A DNA stretch of 64,000 nucleotides from Mauremys mutica. Lineage: Eukaryota; Chordata; Testudines; Geoemydidae. The notes beneath the pieces are model-generated. The model saw nothing but the letters and a program-made list of their open reading frames with translations, did no database searches and had not been told where the DNA came from. A program made the position numbers and the translations under genes. Every line of letters begins with the position of its first letter. Positions within the stretch are counted from its first letter, which is position 1. The DNA is taken from contig NC_059072.1 of NCBI RefSeq assembly GCF_020497125.1, forward strand, positions 309,894,781-309,958,780. Direction: 5' to 3'. This document shows, piece by piece, positions 46,173 through 56,907 of the stretch.

Positions 46173-46509
46173 CTGGCCAAACAGGAAATGAGATTCAGAC
46201 GTTCATGGGGCTTTTCCTGTACACCTGGCCAGTACATCTTAGTTGAAAGTACTGACCAGAGTGGTCACAATGGTGCACTGTGGGATAGCTCCCGGAGGCC
46301 AATAGTGTCAAATTGCATCCACACTAACCCTAATTCGAACCGGCGATATCTATTTCAGCACTAAACCCCTTGTCAGGGAGGAATACAGAAATCGATTTTA
46401 AGAGCCCTTTATGCTGAAGTAAATGGCTTCGTTGTGTGGACGGGTGCAGGGTTAATTCAATTTAATGCTGCTAAATTCGACCTAAACTCATAGTGTAGAC
46501 CAGACCAAA

Positions 46510-46894
46510 GATAGTAAAATTAGAAATAGTGGATATTTCAGTTAAATGCTGTAATAGTCACTTGCAGTATTATTAATATTCAAACAGCAAAATATAAGCC
46601 CCCAATCCTGCAAATATTTATCTAGAAGAGTAGTCCTACTGAGTTCCTATATGCTTACGGTCCTCGTTATTTATGTGTGCCAATATTTTCAAGATCAGGA
46701 CTATAACATGACCCATTCAGACTTGGTGTAAATTATTGCAAGTTCACTGAAGCCAATAGTTGTGCCAGTTTAAATTGTACCCGGTTTGATATTGGTCTCT
46801 TGAAGCCCAGTATTAATGAAAGAGAGACGGTCAGATCACACCTAGAATACTGTATCTACTTTACCTTAGTTAGTTTCTGTTTGTAAAATGCTTT
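46510..46894. other. Unassigned DNA
   Basis: Nothing recognised. Confidence 0.35.
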
Positions 46895-47085
46895 GTTATC
46901 CTCTCTCCTCAGAGAAATATTAACAGACTAGGAGGCTCTCACAAGACAAAACCTTGTAGGGTAAGTATGTACTAATATTCATTTTACTAATGAATAAACT
47001 GAGACATAGACAGGTTATAGGACTTGCTCAAAATCACAGCTAGGAATAGAACTCTGCAGTCCTGGCTCCCAGTTGCCTGCTCTAA
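46895..47085 (-). repeat. MIR-like CORE-SINE
   Basis: Minus strand shows GGGAGCCAGGACTGCAGAGT, TGATTTTGAGCAAGTCCTAT and GTCTCAGTTTATTCATTAGT, in MIR order. Confidence 0.72.
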
Positions 47086-48989
47086 CATATTAATTTTAAC
47101 TTTTACCTCCCCTTAACTCCACCAGTGCTTTAGATACATGAGGTGCCCGCTCACTCTCTCGCTTGCTCTCTGTAATTACGCTGTATTTGGAAGGACAATG
47201 ACAAAATCTTGTCTCTTTATATATCCTCTTGTGCACAGAGTAAGAGGTTTCTCTTCTCTGTAACACTTCTTCACTAATAATGGAGGTGGATTCCTGAAGA
47301 TGCCTATTAACTTAGGTCTCCTATACAGTGGTGACAATCTTTTCCATTACCCATGTACAATACTAAAATGAAGACTCTTTCTCTTCCCTTCATTTACAAA
47401 TTCATATCACATGTGAAACCAGAACCAAGATCTCTTCTATCGGAGCAAAGGTTTGCAAACAGTACTAGTTCAATGAGCAGAGGGTTACATATTTACCTAC
47501 GTCACCTGGCAAATATAGTTGCCAGCTGAGCCAATGGGACAGCTCTTTGAAAGACATCCTGGTAATCTGATGTCTTTGAGGGAGAGATACAACAGTTTTT
47601 GTTTGCTTACAGTTCTTTATAAAAGAGAAAAACCACATCTTTGAAGGCTGCCTCTTTGTGGCAATACAGATTTTCATTCCCTTAACTTTATAGGAAATGG
47701 CACAGCATGAACTGTATTGGTAAGATACAATAAAATGAATCTACGCGCTCTACGTACAATTTTCGGCTAGACAGTGTAGGTGCATTAGAATTAAATGTTG
47801 ATTTGGAAATTAAGTGCAAGATGGAGCTTGGAACCCAATTCAGCAATAGGGTTAAACCCACTTAAAATGGGTACAGTAAATATAGGTTTCTGTTTATCAT
47901 GATACATTTTAAATGACAAATATGAAGAAGATATGGCCATATCCTCAGTATGATGTAGATTGGTATGAATCCAGTGACTTCGAATACAGTGATGTTTATT
48001 TACATCAGTTGAGGATCTTGCCCATTAAAACGCTGCTAATACTAGACATGTAGAAAATGCAAACACCACCAGCCTGTCATCTGTGATATTACGGCTGAAT
48101 ATGCTTTTTCTCTTTGGTTGGTTGGTTGATAGATGTTTGTTCCCTAAATCAATATGCTTCCTATGTTTACTTTCCCTCTTCTTAATGACCAGAATAGGCC
48201 ACTCTTGAAACAGTAAAAAACAAGGCCCCCTTTCATTCTTGTGTCATCAGCTATAGCATTTGTAGTTATCTGTTTATTAAGGGACATCCTTTAATAAAGA
48301 ACGTTCAAGGACTCAGTTTTTGTTCCCTGGTTATACATTTAGGTATTCCAGATTTATATTGCTCATTTAATTTAATTGAGGGTTATTAGGACTACAAATT
48401 TTCTGCTAGAAGGAGAAGAGAAAATAGCAAAAGGTATGTGGTATTTTTCATAAAGAGATCAAAAGTAATTGTGTCACTTGTTTTCAAGGTCAGGTTCGCC
48501 ATTAAGCTGAAATCTAAAGTAGGGTACATTGATTTACAGGAAATTGCTCACTTACACACATATTAGGCATTTACAAATACTACTTTCGGAGCCCCTCTAT
48601 GCTGATAAGCTTTTGTTATTTGAGCCAAGTATGTCATCAATAACGTCAGTGTATGTTTATAAACATTTTTTTTTCTGATTCTGGTATTCAAAGTTCAGAA
48701 AAATATTTGTTTTAGAGTTGCTTCAAATGAATGGCCTGAAATTCAGTCACACACCTCTCTTCAACAGGAAACTCTCAGTCTATTGGACTTCCTAGAAGCA
48801 AAAGAACCAATTAGAAGGCTAATGTAGTTTTCCTGGAAAATGGAACTAGTTCTTTATTTACTTCTTGAACTAGAAGAGACCCAGCAGTTCTTATCATCAT
48901 CCCCTTAATCTTAGAAGCTATTAAAAAAAAACTCTTCACAATCTTTACAATTAAGTACAGAACGTTTTTAACATTTGAGAGTATTTTTA
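47086..48989. other. Unassigned AT-rich DNA
   Basis: Nothing recognised. Confidence 0.35.
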
Positions 48990-49395
48990 AGCTAAAAATA
49001 AATTAAAGATGGTCTTGTGTTTAAGGCATAGGATTGGGATTTATGAGATCTGAGTTCAGTTCTTGGTACTCCCACATATCTTCTGTTGTGGCCTTAAGTA
49101 TGTTAATTAGGCTCCAACTGAGCAAAGCACTTAAACTCGTGCTTAACTTTCAGTGCATGTGTTTAAATGTATTGCTGAATCAGGGCCTACATCTCTCTGT
49201 GTCTCAACTCCCCATCTGCAACATTGGGATATATAATGTTTTCTCTCCCCGCCCCCGATCTCTGTTGCATCTGTTTAGACTAAACTCTTTGGGGGGGGGA
49301 CCGTCTCTTAACATGTTGTTGTACAGAGCTTAGCACAATGGATTCAGATCTTGGTGCATCTACATGCTCCAGTAATACAAATATTAATCAATAAA
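48990..49395 (+). repeat. MIR-like SINE split by an 80-bp palindrome
   Basis: The head (ATTGGGATTTATGAGATCTG, then AGTTCAGTTCTTGGTACTCC) and the body after the break (CTCTCTGTGTCTCAACTCCC, then TCTGCAACATTGGGATA) and the tail (TTGTACAGAGCTTAGCACAA) are those of a MIR. Between them, 49110-49190, lies an unrelated insert with inverted ends. Confidence 0.65.
49110..49190. mobile_element. 80-bp palindromic insert
   Basis: AGGCTCCAACTGAGCAAAGC on the left and AGGCCCTGATTCAGCAATAC read backwards from the right are inverted repeats. It splits a MIR, which shows it is mobile or was when it inserted. TSD not resolved. Confidence 0.6.
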
Positions 49396-50254
49396 TAACA
49401 GGAGTAATGGTGTAAATGGGGGTACACCGTTGGGTACTATGTGGCCAAACTTTCAGCTGGCTTCCCTGATGGAGGCTGCAGAATTTACAACATGCAGCAG
49501 GAACATGTGATGTGCTGACATATTTTGTAGGCACAGGTATGGAGACCAGCTGAAAATTCGACTGTTTGTCCAAAAATGCAATATACTTTAGAAAAAAACA
49601 AACAACCCCAATTTTACTCTCACTTGGACCAGTTTTTACATGGATGTAACTCTGCTGACTCCAATGAAGTTACACACATGTTCAAGAGCCTTGATGAACT
49701 GAGGCCTCACTCTAGGAAGAGAGCAGTGTCAGACCCAGTACATTTTCTTTACGTACACAAGATGCATTTAATAAGGAAAAGTCAAAGCTCTAATGCTGCC
49801 TGTGTTCCAGCATAACAATGCTAGATGGTATTACACTGGAGAAGTTACAGTTCTCTTTTGCTCTACCCAGTGCACTGAGATAAAAGCACCCCTTAAACAA
49901 ACCAACCATGATTTGCACTTCCTTCCCACCCCACTATACCACTACCCCCAAATCTGTGCAGGATTGGCCTGCCTGCTCTTTTGGTGTTCATTGGTATCAG
50001 TGTAGAAAGTAAGAATCCTTGTTTATTTCACCATCAGTGCACAGCAGTGTGATACTGATGGAGGCAGCATGCAGCCCCAAACGAATTGCCTAGCATCTTT
50101 GGCCCCTGCTGTAAATTGATCTCCTATATCCCTGCCAGACCAAATCCGGAAGCAGATCAAATCTTTTTTTGGAATGATTCTTCTTAGCTATTTATTTGTG
50201 TCTCAACCACCCATCCTTCCAGCATTCTGAGACTAGTCATATGTATCCTTATTC
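49396..50254. other. Unassigned DNA
   Basis: Nothing recognised. Confidence 0.35.
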
Positions 50255-50530
50255 TCCTCCAGGAACAAAGAAATTGCTGTACTAGATCAGACTAGTGATC
50301 CAGCTAATCCAGTACTCTGCCTCTGACAATGCCCAGAACCAGACACTGCAGTGGACCCTTGTGATGAAAGATTTTGTCATCTATAGAGGAAATTTCTTCC
50401 AAACTTCCATCAGTTAACAGTTGATTTATCCCCTGAAAACTGAGTACTTATATATCCCTAACTTTCTTCTATCCTATCTAGTGTAATTGTGGATATTTTC
50501 ATTATCCATTTAAATGTCTAATCCCTACAG
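50255..50530. repeat. Old CR1-like repeat
   Basis: ACTAGATCAGACTAGTGATC followed by CAGCTAATCCAGTACTCTGC, then ATCAGTTAACAGTTGATTTA, resembles the widespread sauropsid repeat with the phrase CAGACCAGTGGTCCATCTAG. It is probably an old CR1-type 3' untranslated segment; class and strand are uncertain. Confidence 0.45.
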
Positions 50531-50887
50531 AGTGACAAGTAATTTCCTTTTCCCTCTGCCCCAGCAACTAAGCAAGAAAAATACTCTCTGTATACTGGTT
50601 CTTAGTTTGCTCTTCTGTCAATCAAATAATAACAATCCATGTCAGATAATAACAGAAAAAATAATGTATTCAAATATGGCATGCTGGCTGAGATAGTGAG
50701 CTGCAAGATGAAAATGAAAAAAGGAGAGCAGATTCCCAGAGGAAAGTGAGAGAAAACTTCAGTGAGGCAATTCCTATTTGAGTTTCACATATGAGTGTCA
50801 GGTTTCAGAGGGGTAGCCGTGTTAGTCTGTATCAGTAAAAACAACGAGGAGTCCTTGTGACACCTTCGAGACTAACAAATTTATTTG

Positions 50888-50924
50888 TGCATAAGCTTTT
50901 GTGGGCTATAATCCACTTCATCAG
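50888..50924 (-). ncRNA. Hammerhead ribozyme-like core, decayed
   Basis: On the minus strand: CTGATGA, stem GTGGA/CCCAC, then AAAA where GAAA is expected, then AGC-TTAT-GCA. Two core changes (G to A in GAAA, and loss of the U before the cleavage site) predict loss of activity. Confidence 0.55.
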
Positions 50925-51267
50925 ATGCACGGAGTGAAAAATACAGTAGGCAGGTATAAATATACAGCACATGAAAAGATGGGAGTTGTCTTACCAAGTT
51001 GGGGGTTGGGGGGTCAGTGCTAACGAGGCCAATTCAATGAGGGTGGATGTGGCCCATTCCCAACAGTTGGCAAGAAGGGATGAATATCAACAGAGGGAAT
51101 ATTATTTTTTGTAGTGACCCAGCAACTCCCAGTCTTTATTCAGGCCTAATTTGATGGCATCAAGTTTGCACTGACACCCCCCACACACACGCACTTGGTA
51201 AGGCAACTCCCATCCTTTCATGTGTTGTATATTTATACCTGCCTACTGTATTTTCCACTCCATGTAT

Positions 51268-51304
51268 CCGATGAAGTGGGTTATAGCCCACGAAAGCTTA
51301 TGCC
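51268..51304 (+). ncRNA. Hammerhead ribozyme-like core, decayed
   Basis: CCGATGA (CTGATGA with the U changed to C), perfect 5-bp stem II GTGGG/CCCAC, intact GAAA, then AGC-TTAT-GCC. The U4 change and the changed U before the cleavage site predict loss of activity. Confidence 0.6.
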
Positions 51305-51367
51305 CAAATAAATTTGTTAGTCTCTAAGGTGCCACAAAGACTTCTAGTTGTTTTTACATATGAGTGT

Positions 51368-52763
51368 GTGGTCACCTACAGTGTGCCCATAATCTTCTAT
51401 TCCCCAGCTAAATAAGGGAAAGGAGTTGCACTGGAGGAAAAGCTTGACAAGAATAATGTAACGATGACTATTTGCATGTGCAGAGTCTCAAAACAGCTTT
51501 TGAATAAGCACCTCTTCACACACACACAACCCCATATCTCAAACTTTGTCATCAGTGGACAAACTAGGAGCTATCAGATTTCTGTGGAATATGCTCACAC
51601 AGTCCCAACATTTACTGTTCCCCAAAGAACCACATTAAGATCTAAGTTTGACCAGGCCTCATCCCTTGGCTATACACAGTACTCTCTGTGCATCCTCCAG
51701 AAACTATTCCCATGACTCTGCATTTATACAGGGGAAACTGACATTTTGAGATTGCCTTGTTAACCAATAAATATATGTTCGGCATAGTATAAACCACATT
51801 AGTAGGTATTATGTGCATGGCATTAATATAACATACATTATATATCTAGGTGTTGGGAAATTATGTTAACTGACTGTATTATGCTCTCTCCACAATTCTA
51901 TTCACCCATGTCAGATACCCACAACACATTGCAAAGCTGAAGTCAGCTTTGGACTCAGAAAATGGAAGCCTGTCAAAGCCAAGATACATGAATGGTGTAT
52001 CCTAGTACAGATTGGGGTGTACCTCTATGCCCATCATTTGGAAAATAGTATCCAAAACAGAGATAAGAAAAGATTAGAACAAAACAAGTGAAGGAACTGT
52101 TATGAATGGGAGGGGATAGGATTTTAGTGATGTGTAAAGAGTTTTGTAACTTGTGAAATCATCCTATACCACTAGTTGAAATGCATCTCTTTGTAGCACA
52201 CCTTCTGTGTAAGGTGAACACACTGTGAGAAGGAGGTATGTCTGTCTCCTTTTGGGGCTGTACCATTTTTCTTTAGATAATAAATTTGGCTATGTTGGGT
52301 TATTTGGTCTCTTGAACATCTAAGAATGAACCGCCAGTATAGTCAAACAATTGGCTCCACGTTTGAATCAGTAACCTCCACTATTTAGCAGAGGAGAATA
52401 AAATGAGAAGCAAGCTTATTGCTCACAATAGAGTGATCGAGCTATAAGATTACAGAAGTGAAATAGAGGCTGATGAAATGTGTGTGTAGGTGTTAATGGG
52501 GAGATAACCATTTTTATAACTGCCTTAAAAGCTATTTCATAAAATAGCATCATTGAGAGAGACTTAAACATGCATGATTAATATCTTAACTGACTGTGTC
52601 TCATTTGGTATTATCTTGAAGGACAAATTTGTAAGATGATACACACTATTTAGACTTCACAATACTTATGTCACAGCGCCAGTCAGCACCCTCTTTTGGC
52701 CGCTCACCAGACTGCTGTGAGAGAATCCGGCTGCTGAATTCCCAGATGTTTTAATTCCCCAGT
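51368..52763. other. Unassigned DNA
   Basis: Nothing recognised. Confidence 0.35.
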
Positions 52764-52771
52764 GTCTAAAC

Positions 52772-52982
52772 CACTGGTTCTCAAACTATTGTACTTTCAC
52801 ATAGCAAGCCTCTAAGTGTGACCCCACCCCCCAATAAATTGAAAACACTTTTTATATATTTACCACCATTATAAATGCTGGAGGCAAAGCAGGGTTTGGG
52901 GTGGAGGCTGACAGCGCGTGACCCCCATATAATAACCTCGTGACCCCCTGAGGGGTCCCAACCCCCACTTTGAGAACCCCTG
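52772..52982. mobile_element. hAT-type MITE (CAGGGGTTCTCAAA ends)
   Basis: The ends are CACTGGTTCTCAAACTATTG and, inward from the right, CAGGGGTTCTCAAAGTGGGG. This terminal pattern is widespread among Charlie-like hAT elements. Flanks GTCTAAAC and GTCTTATG match 5/8, so the TSD is decayed or the boundary shifted. Confidence 0.78.
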
Positions 52983-54249
52983 GTCTTATGGCATCTGGGC
53001 ACACTCTTGGGGTGCAAATCTTCTATCTGGCACCCCTCCTGGGAGCTGTGGCCACACAAAACCATGCTGACCCCTCAGAGTCTCCCTAGAGCTTAACCAC
53101 ACCCTATCTCAGAACTCTGGTCATATGGCATTCTGGGCCAACAGTTTTACTTCTTCAGGGGCCATGTGAGTGGAGTAATACTTAGAACACACAGACAGAC
53201 TTTTCACATTGTTCTAGAACCATTGCTTTTAATCTCCTGAGAAATACAGAGATCTATACAAAAATAATAGAAAGTACATGCATTTCCCTGCCTCAGTTTC
53301 CTCACCATTCCAGGACACTTTCTGGGCTAGAGTCAGAGTTGTCTGGGGTTAGCCAAGTTCCTTCTGCTGCATGCATGCATGCATGGTGTTATGAAACATG
53401 GAGCCTTCGCCCCTAGCCTGCCGTCCCTTATCCTGGCCAGTCTGTTCCTGTCCCCATCACCTCTCCTGCCCAAAACTTCCTGTGTGTCCCCCTCAATCTT
53501 CCCCCAGGAGCCTATCATAGGATGTCTGACCCCTTTAAGAAAAGTAGGCTCAATCCTCTTGTGCCTGAATACTTGTGCTCTTGTCAAACTTGATAGGGGG
53601 TGGAGGGTAGCATCTGCAGCTAGGAGATCTCTAAGGAGATATAAGGGCTGGGAGAATAAAGGTGGCTGAGAGGCCAGAAGCAGGGAGGCCTGAGTGATGG
53701 AGGCAGAGACTGTGGTGAGCCAGAAGGAAGCCTGGGAAACCGGAGGCTGTGAACGGCAGAGGCAGCAAAGGGCTGGAGATAGTGACACTAAAGGGCCAGA
53801 GATATGTGTGTCTGGAGAAGAGTTCAGGGATACGAGGCATGGGTTTGACTAATTTTCATTAATAAAATCAACCCAAGGATGATCACAAAGTTGTTTCTGA
53901 GAGGCCAAGGGAATTGGGGGACTGAGTTTGGCTAACTTTTGTTTGGCCAACCCTGCCTATGGTGGGGCTAGACTATTACAAACCCCTTTTTAAATGCCTC
54001 TTTTGTCATCTCTCTGTCTCTTTATTCTACTCAGGGAATTTTCTACTCCCTCTACTTTCCCCTTCCCTTGAGAGAAGTAGAAGGAAGTGTCTTCTCCCAA
54101 ACTCCCAGCTAACCCATAGTCATTCACGTCTTTCCACCTGAACTGGTGGCGACTGAGTTCCAATGACCCTCCATTTTACCTGGTCTGACAGAGGCATGAC
54201 ACAGCCCTGCCAGTCCATGGAGGAGTCCATATTTAAATAGATACATTCA
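52983..54249. other. Unassigned DNA
   Basis: A TATA-like GAGATATAAGGGCTGGG at about 53635 is followed by AATAAAGG and later AATAAAATC (about 53861), so part could be an old LTR, but no ends were found. A GCATGCATGCATGCATG run lies at 53371-53387. Confidence 0.35.
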
Positions 54250-54366
54250 GGCCTCATCTACACTACAAACGTTTTGCCAATATCACTATACCACCAGAGT
54301 CCCTTAGTTTAGGTGAAACTTATGCAGACTGAAGGAGTTTTTCTATCAACGTGGCAATACCACCTC

Positions 54367-56787
54367 TCCAAATGACCCAGACATCTGTTGGAAAAGTAAT
54401 ACGGCAAATCACAAAATTTCCAATAAGTTCTTGGAACGTAGTGGGGACAAGTTTTGCTTCAGAAAGTGGAGGAAGTAAACAAGGGGACAGCAATTTCAGT
54501 CTTGATTCTGACAAACAGGGAGGAATTATTTGCAAATCAGAAGGTGGATGGCAATTTGGATGAAAGTGAGCATAAAATGACAGATTTCATGATTCTAAGG
54601 AAAGGAAGAAGTGAGAGCAGCAGAAAAAGGACAATGGACCCCAAGAAAGCAGACTTCAACAAATTCAGAGAACTGGTAGGTAAGATCCCATGGGGAAAAA
54701 ATTTAAGGGATAAAGAAGTTCAGGAGAGGTGGCAGTTTCTCAAGGAGACAATATTAAATGGACAACAGCCAACTATTCCAATGCAAAGGAAAGATATGAA
54801 GAATAGTAAGAGGCCAATATGTCTCCATCAGGAGCTCTTCGATGACCTGAAAATCAAAAAGGAATCCTACAAAAAGTGGATATATTGACAAATTGATAAC
54901 GACGGGTAACAAAATAATAACACAAGCATGTAGGGACAAAATCAGGAAGACTAAAGCACAAAATGAGTTCCACCTGGCAATGGACAGAATAGGTAATTAA
55001 AAAGAGGTTCTTAAAATACATTAGGAGGAAGAGAAAGACAAAGGAAAGTGTAGGTCCTCTACTTAGGGGGGAAGGAAAGCTAATAACTGATGACATGAAG
55101 AAGGCTGAGGTGCTTAATGCCTATTTTGCTTTAGTCTTCACTAAAAAAGGTTAATGATGACCAGATATTCAAAGCAATTAATATTAACAAGAAGGCAGAA
55201 GGAATGCAAGCCAAATTAGGGAAAGAACAAGTTAATGAATATTTAAATAATTTAGATGTATTCAAGTTGGCTGGGCCTGATGAAATTCATCCTTGGGTAC
55301 TTAAAGAACTAGCTGAAGCGCTCTCAGAACCATTAGCAATTATCTTCAAGAACTCAGAGGATGGGTGTGGTCCCAAAGGTCTGGAGAATGGCAAACATAG
55401 TACCTATCTTTAGGAAGGGAAACAAAGAGGACCTGGAGAATTACAGAGCAGTCACAGCCTAACTTCAATACCTGGGAAGATACTAGAAAAAAGTATCAAA
55501 CAACCAGTTTGTAAGCACCTGCAGAATAATAGGGTTATAAGGAATAGCCAGCATGGATTTGCCAAAAATAATAATGATAACCTACCTAATTTCCTTCTTT
55601 GACAGGGTTACTGGCCTAGTGAATGGGGGGAAGCTGTAGACATGATATATCTTGATTTTAGTAAGGCTTTTGACACAGTTCCTCATGACATTCTCATAAG
55701 CAAACTAAGGATATGTGGAGTAGACAGAATTACTACAAGGTGAGTGCACAACTGCTTGAAAGACCATACTCAAAGAGCAGTTATCAATAGTTCATTGTCA
55801 AACTGGGAAGATGAATCTAGTGAGGTCTGCAGGTCAGTTCTGGGTCTGGCACTATTTAATGCTTTCATTAATGACTTGGATAATAGATTGGAGAGTATGC
55901 TTATAAAATTTCCAAATTACATCAAGCTGGGAGGGGTTGCAAGCACTTTGTAGGACAAGGTTAGAATTCAAAACACCCTTGATGAATTGGTCTGACATCA
56001 ACAAAATAAAATTTAATTTTAAAAAGTGCAAAGTGCTTCAATTAGGAAGGAAAAATCAAATGCACAACTACAAAATTGGGAGTAACTGGCTAGATGGCAA
56101 TCCTGTAGGAATGGATCTGGGGGCTTTAGGGGATCACAAATTGAATATGAGTCAACAACGTGATGCAGTTGTGAAAAAGACTAATATCATGTTGGGGTGC
56201 ATTAACAGGAGTGTTGTACGTAAAACATGGGATGTAATTGTCCCACTCTACTCGGCACTAGTGAGGCCTCACTTGGAATATCATGTCCAATTCTGGGTGC
56301 CAAACTGTAGGAAAGATGTGGACAAATTGGAGCGAGTCCAGAGGAGAATCAACAAAAATGATAAAAGGTTTAGAAAACCTGACCTCTGAGGAAAGGTTAA
56401 AAAAAACTGGGAATATTTAGTCTTGAGAAAAGAAGACTGAAGTGGCACCTGATAAAAGTCTTCAAATACATTAAGGGCTGCTATGAGGAGGATTGTTCTC
56501 CATATCCACTGAATGTAGGTCAAGAAGTAATGAAATTAATCTGCAGCAAGGCAGATTTTGATAGATATTAGGAAAACTGTTCTAATTATAAAAGTAGTTA
56601 AGCTCTAGAACAGTCTTCAGAGGCAGAATGTGGAATCCTCATTGTTAAAGGTTTTTAAGAATAGGTTGGATAAACACCCGTCAGGGATAGTCTAGGACAG
56701 TTTACTTGGTCCTGCCTCAGCCCAGAGGGCTGGACTTGATGACTTCTTGAGGTCCCTTCCAGCCCCACATTTCTATGATTCTATGAG
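54367..56787 (+). mobile_element. CR1 LINE, 5'-truncated, inside MITE
   Basis: ORF2 remnants are followed by a 3' untranslated region with the CR1 hallmark end: CTTGAGGTCCCTTCCAGCCC, then TTTCTATGATTCTATGA. The element lacks ORF1 and most of the endonuclease. It is flanked on both sides by halves of one MITE. Confidence 0.88.
54454..56389 (+). pseudogene. CR1 ORF2 remnant
   Basis: Segments in order are the endonuclease end and linker (EHKMTDFMILRKGRSESSRK, then FNKFRELVGKIPWGK), the RT entry (VFKLAGPDEIHPWVLKELAE, SEPLAIIF), [20 protein letters not shown] (about 55650-55710), RSVLGLALFNAFINDLDN, a decayed FADD region (FPNYIKLGG, about 55908-55934), and the C-terminal part (KFNFKKCKVLQLGRKN, ALVRPHLEYHVQFWVPNC, LERVQRRINK). 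Frameshifts near 55400, 55600 and 55950 and loss of the catalytic Asp pair show it is dead. Confidence 0.85.
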
Positions 56788-56907
56788 ATTAGGTATGCTG
56801 ATAGAAGTAGTCTTATTGAGGTAGCTACATTGGCTAGGGGGTTTGGTTATTTCACACCTTTGACCAATATAGCTATGCCCACAAAACTTTGTGGGGTAGG
56901 CCTGGCC

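Larger units (their letters stand above)
41412..46506 (+). mobile_element. Complete two-gene PIF/Harbinger transposon
   Basis: Ends GGGTATGCCTACACT and, inward from the right, GGTCTGGTCTACACT (15 bp, imperfect) are flanked by AAA on each side (41409-41411 and 46507-46509), a 3-bp TSD. Inside lie a DDE transposase gene on the plus strand and a Myb-like gene on the minus strand, convergent. This gene pair is diagnostic of Harbinger elements. A hAT MITE (45077-45411) was inserted between the genes later. Length is 5.1 kb. The transposase is broken, so the element cannot move on its own protein. Confidence 0.9.
50799..51355. mobile_element. Inverted pair of Penelope-like repeats, 12-bp TSD
   Basis: Two arms of about 200 bp (about 50837-51000 and 51180-51355) are inverted copies. 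They share ACAAATTTATTTG, AAGATGGGAGTTG and the hammerhead-like cores. A 12-bp sequence, ACATATGAGTGT, lies on both sides (50787-50798 and 51356-51367), so the whole unit is one insertion. The left side has about 35 extra bases (CAGGTTTCAGAGGGGTAGCC and on). Repeats of this design with hammerhead motifs are known from Penelope-like retroelements. The centre (about 51000-51180) is not coding. Confidence 0.75.
54250..56907. mobile_element. MITE split by a CR1 insertion
   Basis: The left half (54250 to about 54366) begins GGCCTCATCTACACTACAAA. The right half (about 56790-56907) read backwards begins GGCCAGGCCTACCCCACAAA and continues GTTTTGTGGGCATAGCTATA. The halves belong to the GTCTACACT-ended MITE group and are separated by the CR1. 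A TSD was not resolved. Confidence 0.65.

Noticed and set aside
53371..53387. GCAT repeat as a regulatory site
   Set aside because: A short simple repeat without supporting context.
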